A stretch of DNA of 64,000 bases, taken from the NCBI GenBank assembly GCA_018780645.1, contig JADMJJ010000029.1, forward strand, positions 16,164 through 80,163, read 5' to 3'. Numbering within the stretch: the stretch's first letter is position 1; each line of letters starts with the position of its first letter. The notes below the pieces were generated by a model. It was not told the DNA's origin and searched no databases. It saw nothing but the letters and a program-made list of their open reading frames with translations. Position numbers and translations under genes: made by a program. Source of the DNA: Burkholderiaceae bacterium (GTDB lineage: Bacteria > Pseudomonadota > Gammaproteobacteria > Burkholderiales > Burkholderiaceae_C). This document shows, piece by piece, positions 59,775 to 64,000 of the stretch.

Positions 59775-60967
59775 CGCAACAGCCAATAGACCGCGGCGGC
59801 CACGGCAATCGAGTCCAGTGCCGGCACCGGCGTCAGCGCCAGGCCCCAGCGCGGCGCAAGGGCCGCCCAGCCGCTGCCCAGAGCCCAGGCGATCAGCGCA
59901 TCGGCGCGCCAGCCGCCCGCCGCGGCCGAAGCGCGCGGCCTCAGCTTCACATTGACCAGATAGATGCCGGCAATCGGCGGTATGCACACGCCCAGCCACA
60001 GCAGATAGGGCACCAGCATGTCGCTGATGCCCGCCAGGCCCAGCACCGTGCCGGCCGCGCCGGCGATCAGGGTCAGCTGCCAGGGCGGCTGGCGCGGCCT
60101 CAGGGTGCTGCCGACCAGGGTGGCGGCATAGAGGTTGAAGCTGTTGGTGGACCAGGCCGTCAGCGCGACGATCAGCAGGGCCGGCACGCCCAGACCCAGG
60201 GTCAGCATGATGCGCACCAGGTCCTTGTCGCCGCTGGCCAGGCTGGGAAAGCCGGCCAGCATCAGCACCAACGGAAAGCCCAGGCCATAGGCCAGCGCGC
60301 AGGCCAGCGCCGCATGGCCCGGCGATTTGGCGAAGCGGCAGATGTCGGGCGACAGCACGGCGCCGACCATCAGGCCGCCGGCCACCATGGACACCCCCAA
60401 GCCCAGCGGCATCGCGCCGGCCGGCACAAAGGCCCAGACCGGGTCCAGCCCGCCACGCAGCGCGGCGACAAAGGTCCAGATCAGCAGCAGCAACTTCAGC
60501 GGCGTGGTCACGACGGACAGCAGATCGAGCGCACGAAAGCCGACCATCGTCGTCACCGTCGTCAGCACACAGCCGCCCAGCGCCAGCGCCCACAGCGGTG
60601 CGCTGGCCAGCGCCGGGCTGACCGAGGCCAGCGCATGGCCGAACATCATCGCCACCACGCCATACCAGCCGAGCAGGCTCAGGCCCAGCACGCCATTGGC
60701 CAGGCGCGCGCCCTGCGGGCCGAAGGCATCGGTGATCAGCTCGTAGGTGGTCTTGCGCGTGTGCGCACCGGCAGCACCCGTCAGGGCCGAGATCAGCGCC
60801 AGGATGGCCGCGCCGGCCAGGCTGGCCTTGATCGCGCCGGCCGCGCCCAGCGCATGGCTGAGCTCGGCGCCCATCACGAAGGCCGGCAGCGCGATCATCA
60901 CCGCCAGCAGTATCAGCACGATGCGCCAGGCGCCGACGCGGGGGGAGGTGGTAGCGATGGTCTGCAT
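59723..60967 (-). CDS. NCS1-like cytosine/purine permease
   Basis: A 414-residue integral membrane protein with about twelve hydrophobic segments, resembling CodB-type nucleobase:cation symporters (NCS1). Landmarks include GWYGVVAMMFG near residue 99, SVMVAGGLMVG-like glycine-rich helix near residue 190 with SPDICRFAKSP following, and WSTNSFNLYA near residue 265. It is the last gene of the hydantoinase-DUF917-permease operon, 3 bp after DUF917, which suggests import of a cyclic ureide such as hydantoin, a thiohydantoin or a pyrimidine. It overlaps the S46 peptidase gene by 52 bp in antisense. Confidence 0.85.
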   Translation of the reverse strand: MQTIATTSPRVGAWRIVLILLAVMIALPAFVMGAELSHALGAAGAIKASLAGAAILALISALTGAAGAHTRKTTYELITDAFGPQGARLANGVLGLSLLGWYGVVAMMFGHALASVSPALASAPLWALALGGCVLTTVTTMVGFRALDLLSVVTTPLKLLLLIWTFVAALRGGLDPVWAFVPAGAMPLGLGVSMVAGGLMVGAVLSPDICRFAKSPGHAALACALAYGLGFPLVLMLAGFPSLASGDKDLVRIMLTLGLGVPALLIVALTAWSTNSFNLYAATLVGSTLRPRQPPWQLTLIAGAAGTVLGLAGISDMLVPYLLWLGVCIPPIAGIYLVNVKLRPRASAAAGGWRADALIAWALGSGWAALAPRWGLALTPVPALDSIAVAAAVYWLLRYLLRVPVNSSARNPAS

Positions 60968-60970
60968 GGC

Positions 60971-62056
60971 TCAGCGGTCCATCACCGTCTGCTCCACCGG
61001 CCTGTAGTCGTGGTCATAGCCGAAGTAGCGTGGCCCGACCAGGGCAATCGCCTCCGGCGTGCGCCAGGCCGGCACGCAGGGCAGGCCCAACACCGCCGCG
61101 CGCAGGCCGAAGCGGGCCTGCTCGGCGGTGATCGGCTCGCCGGTCTCCAGATCGACCAGCACGATCAGATCCGGTGTCGTGCACAGCACGGCCTCGTCGG
61201 TGCGGGCCATCAGGAATTCGTTCTGGAACAGCAGCCGCAGGCGCTGGCCGGCGTACTCGTCCAGGCCTTGCAGCTGGGCCACGCCGCGGCCGAAGCGGCC
61301 ATCGGTCGTGCGCTGCACGTCGGCGAGCTTGCCCTTGAACAGGCAGAAGCCCTCGGTCACGCGCACCAGCTCGGCGACCGGGTCGAGGTGGCGGGCGCGG
61401 GCATCGAACAGCGCCTGGCCGGCCCGCTGCGTCATCGTGATCGAGCCGCGCACCATCGCCTTGCGCGCCTGCGCCACCGTCATCGGGTAGATCGCCATGC
61501 AGCAGGAGCCGCCCATGTCCATCGTGATGCTGCGCACAAAACGCTCGGTGAAGGCGTTGCTGATCGTGTTCATCGTCAGCGCATTGCCCTTCTCGTCGGC
61601 CAGGGCCAGCGGACTGGCCGCAATGCCCTGCAGGGTGCACAGCGTCATCTGGATCTCGGGGAAGGCGCGGCCCATGGTGTCGCCGTCGACAAGGGGCAGA
61701 CCGGTGGCGCTGGCGATGCTGAACGGTATCGTCGAGTTCAGGCCGCCGACCTCGATAGACATCACGGCCTTAGCCTTCTTTCCCAACAGCGCTTCGAGGC
61801 TGCGCAGCGCGGCTATCATCGGCCCGATCTCGGGCAGCTTTTCCAGCATCACGGCCGGTGCACCGGCCATCGCCACCGGCACGATCAGATCGTCGTCATC
61901 GAGCTCGTCGATGTCGATCAGCCGCACGGGGCCATGCTCGCGGATCGCGCGCTGGGCCAGCAGCTTGCCGAGGTAGGGGTCGCCGCCGCCGCCGGTGCCA
62001 TAGACCGCGCCACCGATAGCGATGGCCTCCATGTCTGTTGCTTCTATCAGTGTCAT
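60971..62056 (-). CDS. DUF917 (S-methyl-thiohydantoin desulfurase-like) protein
   Basis: A 361-residue DUF917 protein. AIGGAVYGTGGGGDPYLGK near residue 13 is the family's N-terminal glycine-rich signature, and LVDGDTMGRAFPEIQM near residue 120 is its second conserved block. The Pfam family is named after S-methyl thiohydantoin desulfurase, and members are usually found beside hydantoinase/oxoprolinase genes, as here. It overlaps the upstream hydantoinase gene by ATGA and precedes a permease by 3 bp, so all three form one unit. Exact substrate unknown. Confidence 0.87.
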   Translation of the reverse strand: MTLIEATDMEAIAIGGAVYGTGGGGDPYLGKLLAQRAIREHGPVRLIDIDELDDDDLIVPVAMAGAPAVMLEKLPEIGPMIAALRSLEALLGKKAKAVMSIEVGGLNSTIPFSIASATGLPLVDGDTMGRAFPEIQMTLCTLQGIAASPLALADEKGNALTMNTISNAFTERFVRSITMDMGGSCCMAIYPMTVAQARKAMVRGSITMTQRAGQALFDARARHLDPVAELVRVTEGFCLFKGKLADVQRTTDGRFGRGVAQLQGLDEYAGQRLRLLFQNEFLMARTDEAVLCTTPDLIVLVDLETGEPITAEQARFGLRAAVLGLPCVPAWRTPEAIALVGPRYFGYDHDYRPVEQTVMDR

Positions 62057-63618
62057 GCCGCAGTTCCAGTCGCAAGGCCAGTTTCGTTCAGGTCGCCGAT
62101 CACGCGCACGCGGATGCGGGTGGAGTTGCCGCCGATGTACGCCAGCGGCACGTCCTCGACATCGAGCAGGGTCAGGGTTTGCGGGTTAGCGCCGGCCTGC
62201 ACCGCCTTCAGCTCGGCATCGGCCCGCACCTGGGCGATCGCTTCCTCGCGCGTCAGGCCAACGAGTCGCACGACGCGGTCAACCTCGCCGCTGACCTGGG
62301 CCATCGCCGCGCCGACCGCATTGGCCACGCCGAAGTGCGGCGGTATCGTCACCGCTGCTTCGCCGACCCGCTCGCGCAGCAGGATGCTGCCGCCGCCGAC
62401 AACGACCACCGGCAGCACCGCCGCCGAGGTGCGCATTCGCTCCACCGCGTCGAACACCATCTGCTGCAGCCGCGCATGGCAGCGCTGCACCGCGTCGGCG
62501 GCCAGATGCGCGACCTTGGACGCATCGCCCAGCGTGGCCACGCCCGCCGCCACCGCGATGTCGGTGGCCGTCAGGGTGCGGCCGCCGAACACCAGGGCCT
62601 CGGTGTGGATGTTGTAGCCGACGCTGCGCGGGCCCAGGGTCGTCATGTCGGCATTGACCAGCGAACCGCCGCCCAGGCCTATGCTGTACACGTCGGGCAT
62701 GCGGAAATTGGTGCGCACGCCGCCGACCTCGACGGCGATGCCCGCCTGGCGCGGAAAGCCGGCCTGCAGCACGCCCACGTCCGATGTCGTGCCGCCGATG
62801 TCGACGACGATGGCGTCGCTCAAGCCCGACAGAAAGGCCGCGCCTCGCATCGAGTTGGTCGGCCCCGAGGCCACCGTCAGGATAGGGAAGCGGGCCGCCT
62901 GCTCGGCGCTCATCAAGGTACCGTCGTTCTGCGTCAGGTAGAACGGCGCGCTGATGCCGCTGTCCGTCAAGGCCCGTTCGAAGGCGGCCACTACGTCCAG
63001 GCCCAAGGGCCCCAGGCAGGCGTTCAGGATGGCCGCGTTCTCGCGCTCCAACAGGCCGATGCGGCCGATCTGCGACGACAGTGTGATGCGTGCGTCGGGC
63101 ATCACCTCGCGCACCAGACCGGCGGCGATGTGTTCCTGCGCATCGTTGATGAACGAGAAGGCGCCTGAGATCGCCACATCGCGCAGGCCAAGGGCCGCGA
63201 ACTCCCTCGCAAATCCGCGGATCTGTTCCGGCTGCAAGGTGCCCAGCTCGCGGCCGTCGAACTCGTAGCCGCCCTGGGCAAGGCGCCAGTGCATGGGCAC
63301 GGCCGCCAGCATGTCCTCGGGCCAGGCCGAGGTGGGAGGCAGGCCGCGGGTGGCCGGCAGGCCCAGACGGATCATGCCCACCGGCGCCAGGCGCCGCCGC
63401 TCGATCAGCGCATTGGTGAAATGCGTCGTGCCTATCATCACCGCGCCGATGCTGGAGCGCTCGATCCCGGCGCCGGCCACCACCTCCATCAGCGCGTTGA
63501 CCACACCGCCCATCACGTCGGCGGTGGTGGCCGTCTTCAGGCCGAACAGCACCTCTCGGCCGCGCATCACCACGGCGTCGGTGTTGGTGCCACCGACGTC
63601 AATTCCCACTCGAATCAT
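62053..63618 (-). CDS. Hydantoinase/oxoprolinase-family protein
   Basis: A 521-residue member of the ATP-dependent hydantoinase/5-oxoprolinase A superfamily. The N-terminal phosphate-1 motif RVGIDVGGTNTDAVV and the central VVDIGGTTSDVGVL near residue 275 are the actin-like ATPase elements, and GTTHFTNALIERRRLAPV near residue 68 is the family signature. Such enzymes open five-membered cyclic imides or lactams using ATP. The ATG at 63618 is chosen because GGGGAG lies five bases upstream, too close to the GTG at 63621. ATGA overlap with DUF917. Confidence 0.9.
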   Translation of the reverse strand: MIRVGIDVGGTNTDAVVMRGREVLFGLKTATTADVMGGVVNALMEVVAGAGIERSSIGAVMIGTTHFTNALIERRRLAPVGMIRLGLPATRGLPPTSAWPEDMLAAVPMHWRLAQGGYEFDGRELGTLQPEQIRGFAREFAALGLRDVAISGAFSFINDAQEHIAAGLVREVMPDARITLSSQIGRIGLLERENAAILNACLGPLGLDVVAAFERALTDSGISAPFYLTQNDGTLMSAEQAARFPILTVASGPTNSMRGAAFLSGLSDAIVVDIGGTTSDVGVLQAGFPRQAGIAVEVGGVRTNFRMPDVYSIGLGGGSLVNADMTTLGPRSVGYNIHTEALVFGGRTLTATDIAVAAGVATLGDASKVAHLAADAVQRCHARLQQMVFDAVERMRTSAAVLPVVVVGGGSILLRERVGEAAVTIPPHFGVANAVGAAMAQVSGEVDRVVRLVGLTREEAIAQVRADAELKAVQAGANPQTLTLLDVEDVPLAYIGGNSTRIRVRVIGDLNETGLATGTAA

Positions 63619-63629
63619 CACGCTCCCCC

Positions 63630-64000
63630 TTACAGACGGAACTTGGCTTCGAGGCCGACCGTGCGGCCGGTGGCCAGCGAGCCGATGTCGTAGGGCAGGC
63701 CGCTGTAGCGGGATGAGTTGTAGTCGGCGTAGTAGCGCTTGTTGCCGAGATTGCGGCCGACCAGCGTCACCGACCAGCGGTCCTTGGCATCGCGCACGCC
63801 GATGCGCAGGCCCAGCAGATCAAGGGCCGGCGACACGGCCACGTTGTCCGGGTGCCAGTACTTCTTGTCGCGGTGCTCGTAGTCGGCGCGCAGCAGGCCC
63901 TCCATGCCATTGCCCAGCGCCTGCGTCCATTGGGCGCCGAAGTTGATCTTGAACGGCACCGTCTTGGGCGTGTGATTGCCCACCGTGCCCGGCTCGGCCG
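63630..64000 (-). CDS. TonB-dependent receptor, C-terminal fragment (cut by window edge)
   Basis: The last 122 codons of a TonB-dependent receptor; the frame is open to the window edge, so the N-terminus is outside. The visible part has barrel-strand character (VPFKINFGAQWTQAL, LLRADYEHRDKKYWH) and the near-terminal WSVTLVGRNLGNKRYYADY, a motif typical of the last strands of these receptors. The stop lies 11 bp before the hydantoinase start, so the receptor and the hydantoinase-DUF917-permease genes probably form one uptake-and-degradation operon, with the receptor bringing the substrate across the outer membrane. Confidence 0.88.
   Translation of the reverse strand, partial: AEPGTVGNHTPKTVPFKINFGAQWTQALGNGMEGLLRADYEHRDKKYWHPDNVAVSPALDLLGLRIGVRDAKDRWSVTLVGRNLGNKRYYADYNSSRYSGLPYDIGSLATGRTVGLEAKFRL

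Overview
The window is 64 kb of GC-rich, densely coded bacterial chromosome. A Burkholderiales-type porin, a cyanophycin locus with its DUF1854 and ABC-transporter companions, an aromatic-catabolism gene set and orphan cheZ point to a betaproteobacterium of the order Burkholderiales, probably a Roseateles/Pelomonas-like or Comamonadaceae-like lineage. That placement is inference; no rRNA is present. I recognised no transposase, integrase, CRISPR array or tRNA.

Layout. 0-0.8 kb: 5' part of thiC under a TPP riboswitch. 0.8-4.7 kb: LysR regulator divergent from an agmatinase-type ureohydrolase and an amidohydrolase lipoprotein. 4.7-12 kb: aromatic-catabolism island 1 (LigB-type extradiol dioxygenase, two FAH-family hydrolases, HpaB-type monooxygenase, a ferredoxin-less oxygenase reductase, IclR regulator). 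12-19.8 kb: class D beta-lactamase, an unknown 485-aa protein, TonB receptor, HTH-citrate synthase fusion, M48 protease. 19.9-24.8 kb: FAD monooxygenase, PaaI thioesterase, MarR, MFS transporter, LysR. 24.8-29.1 kb: minus-strand operon of TPP-dependent decarboxylase/carboligase, aldehyde dehydrogenase and HisC-like aminotransferase, a plausible transamination-decarboxylation-oxidation route. 29.4-35.5 kb: five-gene peptide/nickel-type ABC importer ending in a MarR gene. 35.5-36.9 kb: two inverted long-hairpin repeats and a porin. 37-38.5 kb: ferredoxin plus Rieske oxygenase. 39.1-47.4 kb: an 11-gene, mostly translationally coupled operon: flavin reductase, RidA, cupin, class IV aminotransferase, HpaB-type monooxygenase, molybdenum hydroxylase IorAB, and SoxX, SoxY, SoxZ, SoxA. 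47.5-55.2 kb: cyanophycin locus (DUF1854, ABC exporter-like protein, degenerate CphA', intact CphA). 55.3-59.8 kb: cheZ, fumC, S46 peptidase. 59.7-64 kb: NCS1-like permease, DUF917, hydantoinase/oxoprolinase protein and the 3' end of a TonB receptor.

How the parts may work together. Islands at 5-12 kb and 37-47 kb appear complementary. The reductase at 8 kb lacks the ferredoxin domain usual for VanB-type reductases, and a free ferredoxin of exactly that kind is coupled to the Rieske oxygenase at 37 kb. The HpaB-type oxygenase at 9.5 kb has no local flavin reductase, while the 39-kb operon encodes one beside a second HpaB. The window therefore looks like a catabolic cluster for a substituted, possibly amino- or sulfur-bearing aromatic compound or aromatic amino acid; the substrate cannot be read from sequence.

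The best candidate for an undescribed system is the 39.1-47.4 kb operon. It joins an aromatic monooxygenase and a Tat-exported molybdenum hydroxylase to a Sox carrier/cytochrome set without SoxB or SoxCD, and its SoxY keeps the C-terminal cysteine but has lost the glycine-rich arm.
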